Source: Antedon bifida (taxonomy: Eukaryota > Echinodermata > Crinoidea > Comatulida > Antedonidae). Taken from it: a stretch of DNA of 64,000 nt. The notes under the pieces are model-generated. The model saw only the letters and a list, made by a program, of their open reading frames with translations, was not told the origin of the DNA and did no database searches. Below are positions 1-11,900 of this stretch, one piece after another. Numbering within the stretch: position 1 is the first letter of the stretch; each line of letters opens with the position of its first letter. A program made the translations under genes and the position numbers. The DNA is taken from assembly GCA_963402885.1 (NCBI GenBank), contig OY727098.1, positions 21,066,717 to 21,130,716 of the forward strand, written 5' to 3'.

Positions 1-224
1 CATACAGTATATATATAGTACATTTGTGTCATATCAAGTTTAAATAATATGTTTTAATATTAATAATAACTATTTTTAAAAACTTGATAAATACCACACA
101 AATGTTATTATCAATTGGTCTAAATTTGGACATTACTTACAGCATTGTGTGTGTTGTTTTGGCCCAATTTTTGGACATACATGATTGTTGCATATCATTT
201 AAAAATCTTTTTTTTTAATGCAGA

Positions 225-365
225 CATCAAAGCCACCGACCTTGATTGTTAAATCAACATTCTGACAATGTCAGCGGCTGACATAACATTACACTGTGAT
301 GCACCCAACTACATTTCTATCATTTGCGAGCATTTGAATTGACTGTGAATACATACAGTGTTAGA
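225..365 (+). other. Probable 5' UTR part of the first ICAP-1 coding exon
   Basis: A pyrimidine run followed by CAG at 222-224 looks like a splice acceptor. The sequence from 225 to the ATG at 366 would then be 5' UTR, with the transcription start upstream of the window. Inference from splice signals only. Confidence 0.4.
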
Positions 366-3300
366 ATGAGTGGATGCTGTGCATGTATTTTTCGTAGGCG
401 TCGCCATCGTGATGCCCATGGTGGTAGTCGAGATTCTATTGTACCTGTTGATCGGGACAGTTCCTTTCACATCTTTCCGAGGGGCCAGGAAAACCCAGCA
501 GTTCAACTTGATGAGGTCAGATTTTGATTTTTTATGAGGGATAAAATATATGTCAGATATTAATAGAGATAAATGAGATTAAGCGAATTATGTTCAGTAA
601 TGTTGATAGTATTATTAGTAGTATGAAATATGTGTTAAAATAATATTAAAGAGCATACAAAAACAGAATATTACGAAGAAAAAAAGATAGAAGATGTATA
701 AAAAATTGAATTGAAAAAAAATGAGTGAATAAAGGTGTTGATAAAGCGAATTTAGTCGAGCACCCCTTTTCTTTTTTTATAAAACAGTTTTTATTAGTAC
801 ATATATTTTTGTTGTATTATTAGATGGGCCTTAATTCATAATGAAGTATTAAGACTGTTTAATCTATTGCATTGTCAAAAATGCCAGACTGACTATCTTT
901 GTTTTTCAACATGTTCTTTTTTTCTTGACAGTGTGATATGATGGGAGTTCACAGTACACAGCTTTCTAGCAATGGAAAAAATGGTAAGAAATATATCAAT
1001 TATTATGATAATTTGAAAATATAAAATGTTGATGTGTATTGATTTACACTGCAGTAACCACTTATTAGCAGGATGAGGCAACTTGAATGCTAATTACTTA
1101 AATCAGAGCGGTTGAATGGTAGTACAGTACTCGTTTACAGGTATAAGTACATTTTGATTGATCATTCATGTTAATAACTAAATAAATAATAATACAGTAA
1201 TTGTATTTATCCTTGGATTAATGACATTTTTGAATTTAAATTTTAAGAGGACTTTATAAATAATAAATAATAAATAATTTTAAACTTGTATATATTTCTG
1301 AATTTCTATTAATTTGATCTAATAATAATCATTAATTTTAAATTTGTGCATATTATATTTTTGTATGATGTTTTAATTGGTTTTGTTTTTATGTCAATTT
1401 TAGTATAGGCCTATTAGTTTTATATCTTTTTCTTTGTTGTACCTTTTGTAAACTCATAAGATTTTCAACTTTTGTTGCATTTTGAGTGTTATACCAAATA
1501 AATAAAAAAAAAAAAAAAATAACATCCAATGAATGTATGACATAATTTGGCAGTTGACATGTTAGTAACTTGGTGCATGCCAAGGATCAACAGTCGACGT
1601 AATGGATATGCAAATCTAAAAGTATAAAAGAAATCTAGTCGATCATCGAATTGCTTTTACTGTATAATATGTTTTATGAATGTATTTAAGCCAAAACGAA
1701 CTCTGAGGTCATCATCTGAGGTTTTACTCAGGCCTATACCTACACGGCCTTCAACAAAATTTTATGGACAGCGTGCCTTTTCGTGGTCAGCTGCTGTTCT
1801 CTGGAATGCCCTTCCAAATTATATCAGGAATGCTGAATCACTCACCACATTCAAACAACTCCTGAAATCCCACCTTTTTAATTTGCATTTTCTTTAGTTT
1901 TTGCTCTTCTTTTTTCTGATTGTTAAGCGCTTAAAGGCGTTCTGCATTTTGCTATAGTAAATTGAACATTACTATTATTATTATTTGTATAGGTGTAAAT
2001 CCCTTAGACTTGAAAGCTGATTTTAGTGTATGTTTCATTGGTATGCTGAATGATACACATGGACTACCACCTTCACAAGAAGATGATATAGATCTTGTTC
2101 AAGTCCTTGACACTGCTCAGGTAAGCTTCAATAGTTTCAAGAAACTAAAAAATGAATACATATATAAAACATATTACAAAACAATTTGAATATAAAAGAA
2201 AGCAAGAAAAGGCAACTACAGTACATGCCTGTTTGATCAACTTCAGATATATTAGTTGTAACAGGGAAGCTATAATTTCACCCTCACTCTGGTTGTATTA
2301 ACAAAATAAAGGCATTTACACACATATAGGTCCTTTTCTGTATCGTAGAGCTGGATTCAAAAACCTATTCAGCACTAAGTAGGATACTAAAGTGTTTGTT
2401 AAGATGTGTATTTTGTATAAATCTATCAGATACTTGCTGTAAACAGTCTTTCAATTGCGATGTTCCAACAATTTCACATATCATTTTCTTTATAGGCAGA
2501 GTATGTAGCTATTTCACATCCTTTTGTTGGAATAGCTACCCATTTTATTGCATTGTCTTTCCTTGTAGCGTTCATCATTGACTGTGTATTGTCCATTATG
2601 ATTACATTTCTTAAAACATGTAGAGACATTTTGACCTCCGTTTCTATTGTCAGTTGTTAAAAATTGAACAATTATATTGACAGAAATGTTTTATTATTGT
2701 TTTATTTTATTTTTTAACGTTTTTAGATGGAAGGAAAGTTCAAATCTGCTACAGATGAAGTGGATCCTGTTAGTCTCACCTTGTCCAAATATGGTATTAA
2801 AGTTAGTGACGGTCACCCTCACACTGATCAGGTTAGTATTACGACGTATTTAATAAGCTATGAAAGTTATTGATGGTCAACACCCTCCCCCCTCCCACTG
2901 ATCAGGTTAGTCTTACGACTTACTAAGCTATAAAAGTTATAGCTTAGTAGTTGCATTGGACTCTGATCATGCTCTGGCGCCCCTTGAGCTCTGGGGCCTT
3001 TGGGTTTAGCCAATGAGTGCTCACAGCCGTTACGCCACTTAAAAAGACATTAACAAACTTACAAAAAAACTTTAAAATCAAAATACAAAGACAGACAATA
3101 TTTACAATGTTTTAAAAAGGAGTGAAAAATTAAAGGGATACATAAAATGACTAGTTTGTTTTTCAGCTTGTACGCAATAGATTTCGACTTGCAGATGTTA
3201 TACGTGTTGTACATTATGAAGATGATATTGGCAGGCAATTACTAGCATTCAAAGTTGATAAGCACTTTGACAATATTTATGATTGTATGGTATTTGAATG

Positions 3301-3925
3301 CGATTCTCATGTGAGTAAACAATGATTCATTTGTTAGTAAACACTTTCCAATTTTTTTGTTTACGTCCGAACACACAAACTTCTTATTTTCCCAACATAC
3401 ACTTGTAAGCTCTTTCAAATTTGTAAACAAATTGATCTGCGTGCCTTAGTTGCGTATGTCGAGAAACTTATTTTTATAAAAAAAAAAGAAAAATAACCAA
3501 ACTAGATTTATCAAAACATGGAATAATCATTAATTCTCTGCAGAATAATTAAGAAAACAAAATGGTAAATTCAAAGTATTTTAATATTTAATCCAAACAT
3601 TAACAATAGCGGTGTAGGTCTAGGCCTTAAATGATTTGGTTTTTTCTACACTTCCCCCTTGATTCGAATGTTAACAGTGTTGTGCAAATGAATATAAATT
3701 TCATGAAATATGTTAGAGTTGTTTATGTGTTCATCCGAAAACTCCCTAAAATATGTTATACAGTTACTGTATATTTGTTGGTATCTATGCAAATGATAGT
3801 TTTGTCTTGTTTTCTAGGCTCAAGCCAAGGCCATTTGTAGTACCTTGAATGTGATATTCGATGCTGTCTGCAATATGAAATTATCTGCTTTGAATTATTC
3901 TCATCTCAAATTCCAAATGATGTAA
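366..3925 (+). CDS. ITGB1BP1: ICAP-1-like integrin beta-1-binding protein (PTB domain)
   Basis: Coding exons join in frame: 366-515, 932-983, 1993-2120, 2727-2831, 3167-3310, 3818-3925 (228 residues; human ICAP-1 is 200). A basic N-terminus (FRRRRHRDAHGG) resembles the basic, nuclear-targeting N-terminus of ICAP-1. The rest is a PTB domain, about residues 68-205. Its landmarks are LSKYGIKVSDG, a strand with RVVHYEDDIGRQLLAFKV, and the C-terminal helix AQAKAICSTLNVIFDAV; the vertebrate protein has close counterparts (SKYGIKVS, LLALK, EQAQAICKVLSTAFDSV). In known animals ICAP-1 binds the beta-1 integrin tail and an NPxY motif of KRIT1. The ATG at 366 is the first in this frame; a likely 5' UTR acceptor lies at 223-224. 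The small exon 932-983 is supported only by phase continuity. The stop overlaps a strong GTAAGT donor at 3922, so an alternative 3' exon is possible. Confidence 0.87.
1676..1990 (+). mobile_element. LINE fragment: reverse-transcriptase C-terminal tail plus 3' UTR
   Basis: Lies in ICAP-1 intron 2. A 73-residue frame (1676-1897) ends with the pattern FYGQRAFSWSAAVLWNALP...TTFKQLLKSHLF. This is the typical end of non-LTR retrotransposon ORF2 proteins (AxxxWNxLPxxIRxxxSxxxFKxxLKxxLF). It is followed by a short 3' UTR with TTAAGCGCTTAAAGGCG and an ATT-rich microsatellite tail. It is severely 5'-truncated, as is normal for such insertions, and carries no catalytic motifs. It shares the orientation of the host gene. 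Confidence 0.75.
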
Positions 3926-6578
3926 GTAAGAGATTAGAGAGCTTTTGTGATGACAAGATCTGAGGTCATCATATAGAGGCACTGTTCACATTCTGTACAT
4001 TGAGTTTGGTTTGATAATTTTTGTGACGTTTTTGGACACAAGCTAGTCAATTCTACTAAGACGAGGTGATAACCATGGAGTGTAATTTATGCATTATGTA
4101 TTAATTGAGAGCTATGACAATGGATAAATAATGCTAAAAATGCTATAAATAAGAACAGTTCCCTTTTATTACTCTCTATTATTCGACCTTCACGTCACAT
4201 CAACGAGACAAATCCTAGTTATTGAAATGGAGAAAACTAGCAATGTATGTTTACTTGTTTTTTATATTGAGTTATATTTTTATATATTTGCATTGCTGCT
4301 GAAACAAAATGTAGGTCACGCTCTATTTAACTGGTAATTTGTTTGTTAACAGTAGAAACAGGCCTGTGTTGATTTCTGGGAATAAATTAACTCACCACAG
4401 CTGTGCAATACATAAAGACAATAAAAGTATATTTAATAATTAGTATAAGGGCAGTCCATGAGTGATAGATCACAGATGAAAGCATTGTAATGAATTGTGG
4501 TGGAATCTAATTTGAAAGCTATAAAGGAATAACATCCCTATTGTGCATTGTAAGAACTGAGGACTTAATAAACCCCATTAAACAATTTAGAATATTCAAC
4601 GCAGATCGTGCGTGATGCTTTTTATCTACAGTACGAACAGCTTCCAATGTTTATGAATAATACAAGTAGTTAAATAGAAAAAAAAATGGAAAAGAATTTT
4701 TCAGAAAGCTTGGTGTTTCTCAAAACAATTTTGTATTTTTTTAGACCATTCACGAAATGTTTGTTTTAGGAATACTTCTGTACAAAAACCAAGTACAAAA
4801 TGTACTAAAGAAAAATGAACAAGTCTTTCTATTTAAAAGATAATTTGATATTATATAAAAAAATAAGCTTTTTTTATATTAAATATACCATTATGTTTGA
4901 TTATGACAATTAAGTACTCTATAGTGTTAATTTAATTTCTGCTTTTTAATTTCTCTTGGGAATGTTATACTCAGGGTATAAACTCAACCTACCCTTGTTG
5001 GGGTTGATTCTACTTCGTTCAACAGTATATTATGTGCAATTTCTTTGTATTTTTACATGATAATAGGTATCTAATTATTATTAATGCAGCACATGTTTGG
5101 GCCACACCCTTTTTGCTTCAGTTGCTTTGTTAATGGATTCTAATCTAATGTATATCCGTATGGTAAGATGTCAATCCACAATCCTACCTCAAAATACACG
5201 TGGCCTGTAGAATTAAACGTATGAGAAAAATAAAGTGAAACCTACTGTACCAACCAAAGTACCATCCATCCTTTGGCACAAACCCTATAACACGCCTATT
5301 TAAGGTAACTATTTCTGAATCTCATGAAATGAATGTGGGGGAAAAATTTTAAACCCATATTAACACTTGGTGGGCCACAAGGTGACCCTTAATAGAAGTT
5401 CTACAGCAGTTCTAAGCATAGTTTGAACTTGTGTGCTTGACAGTAAAATATAATTTTATTTTATAGTCTTCAATCATTTTAAAGTATCCATATTTAATGC
5501 CAGATTATGGGCAGATCCAGGGGGTAGCATTAGGGGCGCACGCTCCCCCTCCCCTCCAGCTAAAATGAAATTATGAACCTTTTACATCTACTATTTAATT
5601 TACAATCAATGTTTGTCTCTAATAAAGTTAAACAAAATCCTAAATCTGCCCTGCAATGATTAGCAATATAAAAATATCCTCAAATGGTGGCTAATTGATA
5701 CTGCATGAAGAAAAATAAATGTTGGGTCCAAATATTGATTTATTGAACATTGTTACTGTAGTGCAAGGTACTGTACTGTACAAACTTTTACTTTTGTGTC
5801 AATCAAACAAGTGGATTATTAATTGTATTAGTAGTAGGAAGAAATGCTATCATGAGTGCCACACCTCAAACATTGACTCATATAGTAAGCTTTAGTCATG
5901 GATAACCTTACACCTTTATACACTACTCATATTATTTCCTTTTAAAAATTAACCATTAAAAATATGTTATGTTTTTACTGTGTACATTATATAATGAATA
6001 TATTCATATTAAAATACAGATATACAGTAGCAGTGTACACATTTAAATTATGGTGTTAAATTCTGTATGTGTATAGATATTAGATAATAGACTGTAGTTA
6101 CAGTAAAACAATAGATCTCAACTTCTATTGTGAGGTGCATTAGAATAGGAACATATAATGTATTTATTGTATGGACCTTGCAATATAAAATAAAGTTACT
6201 GTAGATATAATACAATAATGGGAGTAGATCTTGGTTCAACTCATGTCTGTAAATTATGTATGCGTGCATGCATGTATGATTGGTATAATGACATGATAAA
6301 ATGGTTACGCTTGCATTGTTACAATTGTACCATTACAATTGAAAGTTGTACCATACTTTTCTGTCCAAAACCTTGATTTAGTTAGGGTTTTTTTTCTTCA
6401 GGTTTATGTAAATTTAATTGTAATGCCCAATAAAAACATTTTTAGTGTCTGTAGTTTACCTTATTCTTAAATGTTGCACATTTTCCTATTTTAATTAATT
6501 AGTGTATTGATATGTATCGATGTTTATTTTTGGTGTAGTAAAATACAGCACATTTGTTTTTTTGAATAAATTAACAAT

Positions 6579-6790
6579 TTGAATGTTACATTTCACGATT
6601 ATACCTTATTCTGTACTAGTAGCACTGCTTCTGTATTTCTAAGGCCCTCCCGACGATGGGTCTGGACTTTCTGCATTGTCACTCCTGAGGATAATCAAAG
6701 CATATTGATCAAAATGTCGAGAAACTCAACAGTTCTTTTCAGAACTAATATACGTGGTGTACCGCAAACGTACATCAACAGAAAATAAAG
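6579..6790 (+). mobile_element. Degraded retroelement 3' fragment
   Basis: A short frame reads ...LRPSRRWVWTFCIVTPEDNQSILIKMSRNSTVLF. The DNA has CCTGAGGATAATC, a loop, then TTGATC and AAAATGTCG. A CCTGANGA stem followed by (G)AAACGT is frequent at the 3' end of Penelope-like and related retroelements. The family is inferred from this pattern; no reverse-transcriptase core is present. Confidence 0.4.
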
Positions 6791-7250
6791 TTAGTTACTG
6801 TTTGATATATTTTAAACACACTATATGATATGTTAGAGAGTTAATCCTGGATCTTCCCATGGATCTGATGTAGTGGGTCTTGTTTGTTACATGAGATCAT
6901 AAGAAAGTACAGTATTGTAGTCCCTTAATGGGGGTGTCCCTGAGGATGGGTTCTACTGTATTGTCTTCAATGGAAACAAAAAAAAAATCAATATATTTTA
7001 TTATTTAAAACCAATTTATATTTACACTTTATTAAAAGTTTTAGCTATTGAAACCGTACAGTAAATAGTTTACATGTAATTTAATTTATCATCATATGCC
7101 TACCAATACTAGACATAGATCTATATATATAAAATATACAATATATATTATAGTAAAAATAGTTTCCACAGCAATTTTTTATGAAATGTATACAGTACCA
7201 AACATCCATTTTAAAAGGTTGCTTTCAGTTTTTTCTATGTTGATCTATAG

Positions 7251-7306
7251 CAGGGGCAGATTATTGTTAGTGCTCCCCCGTTAACAAATCCTGGATCCAC
7301 CCCTGT
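7251..7306. mobile_element. Very short inverted-repeat element
   Basis: CAGGGGCAGAT at the left and ATCCACCCCTG at the right form imperfect terminal inverted repeats about 56 bp apart, flanked by TATAG and TATAA. Related GGATCCAG words occur near 5510 and 33380. This is consistent with a deleted non-autonomous DNA transposon. Confidence 0.35.
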
Positions 7307-8922
7307 ATAATTCTCACCATTTCTACCAAACATGTTCCAAGTTTTCAGACCTAATGAGCATGGCTGGATAGGTAAGTGCTTAAGTGAAAAACAGATGCTT
7401 TATTTTTATCAAACCAGTTCTTTTAACTTATGGAATGGACTTTGTCATCTACACTGTAAGATTTAAGAACACAATATTGCCTAGGTTATTTTGATAACAT
7501 AATTTACAAAATCATTTATATTATATTTTTGCTAAGCATGTTAAATGCATGACTTATTTTTTTTCCATTCTGGGTGGGCAGGATGGCTATGTCCTTTTCT
7601 GTGCTAGATTTCATAATGTAGTAATGTAGTATTAAAGATTATAATCTTTAACAAAAAAAATATCTTGCTCTTTTAGGCAGGTACTTGGGTACATTAAAAT
7701 AGTTCCGACTAGATATAATGAGAATAACAATTCAATTTTTTATTCAAGTAAAAGAACATAAATATAAATAGATTTTATGTTCACAGTCATCGACACTCAC
7801 ATTTAATGTTGCTTTTAATTTTATCAGTTTAAAACATACTGAAAAAATACAACGTTGTGTATAGTTTAAAATGTGTTATAAAATATTGTACCCAATTGTA
7901 AAAATATTTTCCACCATAGCACAACTAGAACAGCTATTTCTTACACAATTTGGTTTGTTCTTTTTGAGTAAAGTATTATTCATTGAAGGCCGATTATACA
8001 TATTTTACTGAAACTATGTAGATGCTAAAAATATTAAAATCAAACAACATGAAAGACATTGGACTAAACAGGTACTTTAGTATTATAACCATCAACATGA
8101 TGGATCTGTATGCACTTTCTATTGTTTAACACTAAATACCAATGTAAAATACATCTTATTAGAAAACATGAAACAGTTACTTACTCTTGTTTACTAATTG
8201 TATACATTTATGGGGAACTATGCCACTATACAGTTCTCCCAGTCAGTTCTTTCGGAAGACAATCAGATATAAAATAACAAGTTGAGTACATGGATGTATA
8301 AATGGAACTTTAATATAGCAGCACATGTCTGCATAATAAATTATCATCATCGATTCGTTTAGAGGGCTTTGGATGTACAGCTAGTCTGAACAAGGTCTGA
8401 GCATATCAAATGTTGATTACCAAAAATATCATAGCAGAACACAATGCAAGTGGGAACCAAGAATATTGTATCAAAAAAACCTAACTAATAATATCAAGCC
8501 TTCAGTCAGGATGTATTCAAATGTGTTCATTTTTTCTCCTGAACTGAAGAAAATATTTTATTAGGCCTAGCCTAAGGTCTCTAGTATAAAAAGAACACAT
8601 CAAGAACACCCTCTGACTAACAGGCTTTCTAGTGTTCGTTACCCAGCGTATGCCCATCTGTGCAGAGCTTTGAAAATACAGTATAATGTAGGAGTTTGAT
8701 GTACAAATTTTGAATGAACTTCTTAATGTCACGGTTCTGGATCACAATCAATTGTTAATCAACTTTTGTCAAGGTTTCAAATATTATAAAGTGAAAATTC
8801 AACTAAAAAATACATAGGAAAGTACTGTGCTTCCACATCAGAAATTTTTTTTCCAAGATATGAATGCCAGCTGAACAAATGATTCCAGGGAAATATTGCC
8901 TTTTTCAGTGAGTATAATTTTT

Positions 8923-11900
8923 TCAGCTGTCGTCAATACTCTTTTCAAGTTGGGTAACATCGTTGAATGCATCTCGCAGGGCACGATCTAATTCATCCAT
9001 CTCGGATGGAATGGATTGTGTATAAGGTCCATTATCTGCTAATATCGTTGATGATGATCCGTCACTCAGTGTCCGCGTCTTCCTTCTTCCTGCGGTACCG
9101 CTGTATATGCCATCCCCATTAGCACTACCGATTCCTCGTTTATCTAAATATTCTTCAAATGAATCACTATCTCGTTCCGGAATGAAAGGCCGTAAACCTA
9201 GTTAAAAAAGTAATAGTAAAAGAAATCTGTATAAATACATGGTTCTCGCCGTTTTGGTAACATTCTTCCATCATCAAACATGACACATTGACTCAAGGTT
9301 GTCAGGTCATAGTACATGGCAGCCTAGCTAGTCCTGGCAGATTTCCAGTAAGTTGAACTTTCAGTGAAAAAGAAAGTTCAAAACATTTTCATTTCCCAAA
9401 ATTCTGCAGAATTTATTTTCATTAAAAAGTTTTTAGATGGAATAGTCTTTTATTCTGCCAAGGAAAACAATGTTCATCTCTCATTTTACATGATGAATAA
9501 AGCATTTCATTTGATTTTGGTATTTGTTAAACTTCCCACAGAAGGAAATTGCAAACGATGAAAGTATAGCTGATATAAATGGAAAGAATTGTTTAATTAC
9601 CTGGAAATAAATACATTCTCTTGTCGCCATAGAGATGATGTAATCGTTGACAAAACTCTTGTATAGAAACATGTTGTCGGTATTCACGCAAAATAGTAGC
9701 AAATTGTTGCAATTCATCTGCGTTTAGTTTACTTCGTAGCTATAAAATAAAAAGAAATTGTATTACGAATCATGTGGATAAGAGTACCAAATACAAAAAA
9801 CTAATAGTGACATTACCAGGTACCCATTTGTACACCTGGGTGGAGAGAGGCAAACGTAAGTGAAGTGTCTTGCCTAAGGATACAAGTAATGCGTTTGATT
9901 TGAACCCACGATCAGTTGTTCAATGTCCAACACACTGCGCCAAAAGCCCTTACATATAAAAAATCACAACAAACATACACTTAAAAATTCTATACTTACA
10001 ACTTCTATATATTCCTTTAAAAGTAGTGTAACTGTTTTACTAAAGTCTTCTGGCTGATGTGGATGGTACATAGGATGCATAGCTCTGTCAAAAATACAAT
10101 AATGAGACTTAATCAATTAATTTAATTCTAAAACTAATTAAATTTGTAGTGACCTTAATCATGATTAATTTCGCACAGAAAGATTTTGTGCGATAGTTTT
10201 TTTTTTGTGTGTGACCCCTATTTAGGATATTTATAAATATAAGGTATGGTGATTTTTTTTTATGACCTATTGTTTCAAATTTATATATAGTAATTTTTAT
10301 AACCTCCTGTGAATTTTGATACAATTCAGTGTTATACTGAAAAATCAAAATGAGTGTTTTTACTAAATAAACCAGAAATAATAACATTTCTGGATGCCCA
10401 ACACCAAATATGCAATTTTGTTTGTAAATTTAATAACTTACGGAGATGGAATATCCACTTCAGTGGGGCTCACTGTACTTCTCCCTGAAATAAATGTACA
10501 TGTCATTAAATAACATGCATTACTTAGGTACTGTATATCCTAAACAATAATTTAAATACAAAATGTTATTAGTATAACTGTGACACAAAAATAGTACAGA
10601 AAAACTCAGGTAACCAGTCAACATCACCATATAGAAAACTTCATATAATAAAATATATTTTGTACAGTCCAACGTTATTTTAAATAGTTAAACCTCCCTC
10701 TGATCTAGACAAAACCTTAGTACTAGATTTTTTCCACTGGAAATCTGCCTTGTTTTAGACTCGTTTGCATATATAATTATGTAAGAATAAATATCTTCAT
10801 TTTTTATTAATTCATATTTTTCTTCCCAATTTCAAACGTGATTATTAAACAATATAGAATGAATATATCTTGATGACATAAACTTCCATTTAAGGCGATT
10901 TCATCTGGTTATAAAAGTGGTTTTAGTAGCCAATGTTTATAGAATATTTTAAAACAAACCTACCTGATGTTGAATGTGACTTTGCTACATCAATTAAGGA
11001 ATAATCAAAGTATTTCATAGTAAGTTCGGTGTATACAATATCAAAAATCTGATGAACAAGACTGCAAAATTGTTCTGCTTGCTCCTACAAGATTATTAAA
11101 AAGACATTATTTGGAAATCAAATACACAATGCAAATTCAAATGAAGCCAGGAAAGTGGAAATACACATGTAATAACAATTTTATGTTTGAATAACACTCT
11201 TTTTCTGAAATTCCTTGTGGATAAAACAGTTAACAGGGTATATCATTATCAAACTTACTAACATTATATTGTCATTGGTCTAAAATAAGACAACTTGTGC
11301 CTATAGCTAACTATTTTTCTCTCCTACATACAGTTTCTTGTCTTAAACTTTTTACAAAAACAAACAGTGGATGCGTTGGTAGTCTATGAGCGCCAAAATA
11401 CATGAATAAACCGATAATAGCCTCTTTCCGGTTCTATTGTCTGTTTATTCAGGTATGCTAGGCATGAAATAGAAGACGAAAATTAAAATACATACCTTAT
11501 TTGGACTAAGAAGAACAACTAAATTACAAGATATTTGTTGGTTTTCTGAGGAAGCTGAAAAAAAAAAGAAATGTATACAATAAATTATTTTATTGACACA
11601 GGTATGTGGTAACACTTTTTTCAGCAATGAAAGACCTGGTTGTATCTGAACAGGGAATTGTCTTCTGAGGGAAGTTTCCTTTTTTTCCTATTCTTTGATG
11701 GGAACAATGACATGCGCATAGCAAACACAACTGGCATGTATGTGAGGATAGGGATAATGTCCTCAGTGTGATGATTATGGTTGTAGATGATGTATACAGT
11801 ATCTTCAAATCACTCATAACCTAAACCATAGAGATAAAACAAAATTCATACCAGTTTTAAGCATAACAAAATGATCAGCATCATCTCGGATATGGCTAAC

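Larger units (their letters stand above)
3926..8922. other. Intergenic region between convergent ICAP-1 and CCM2 genes
   Basis: About 5 kb, AT-rich, holding the two 3' ends. No open frame here resembles a known host protein. It contains the degraded retroelement at 6579-6790 and a small inverted-repeat element near 7250. Polyadenylation signals (for example AATAAA near 4380 and 4418) are plausible for ICAP-1 but cannot be assigned. Confidence 0.5.
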
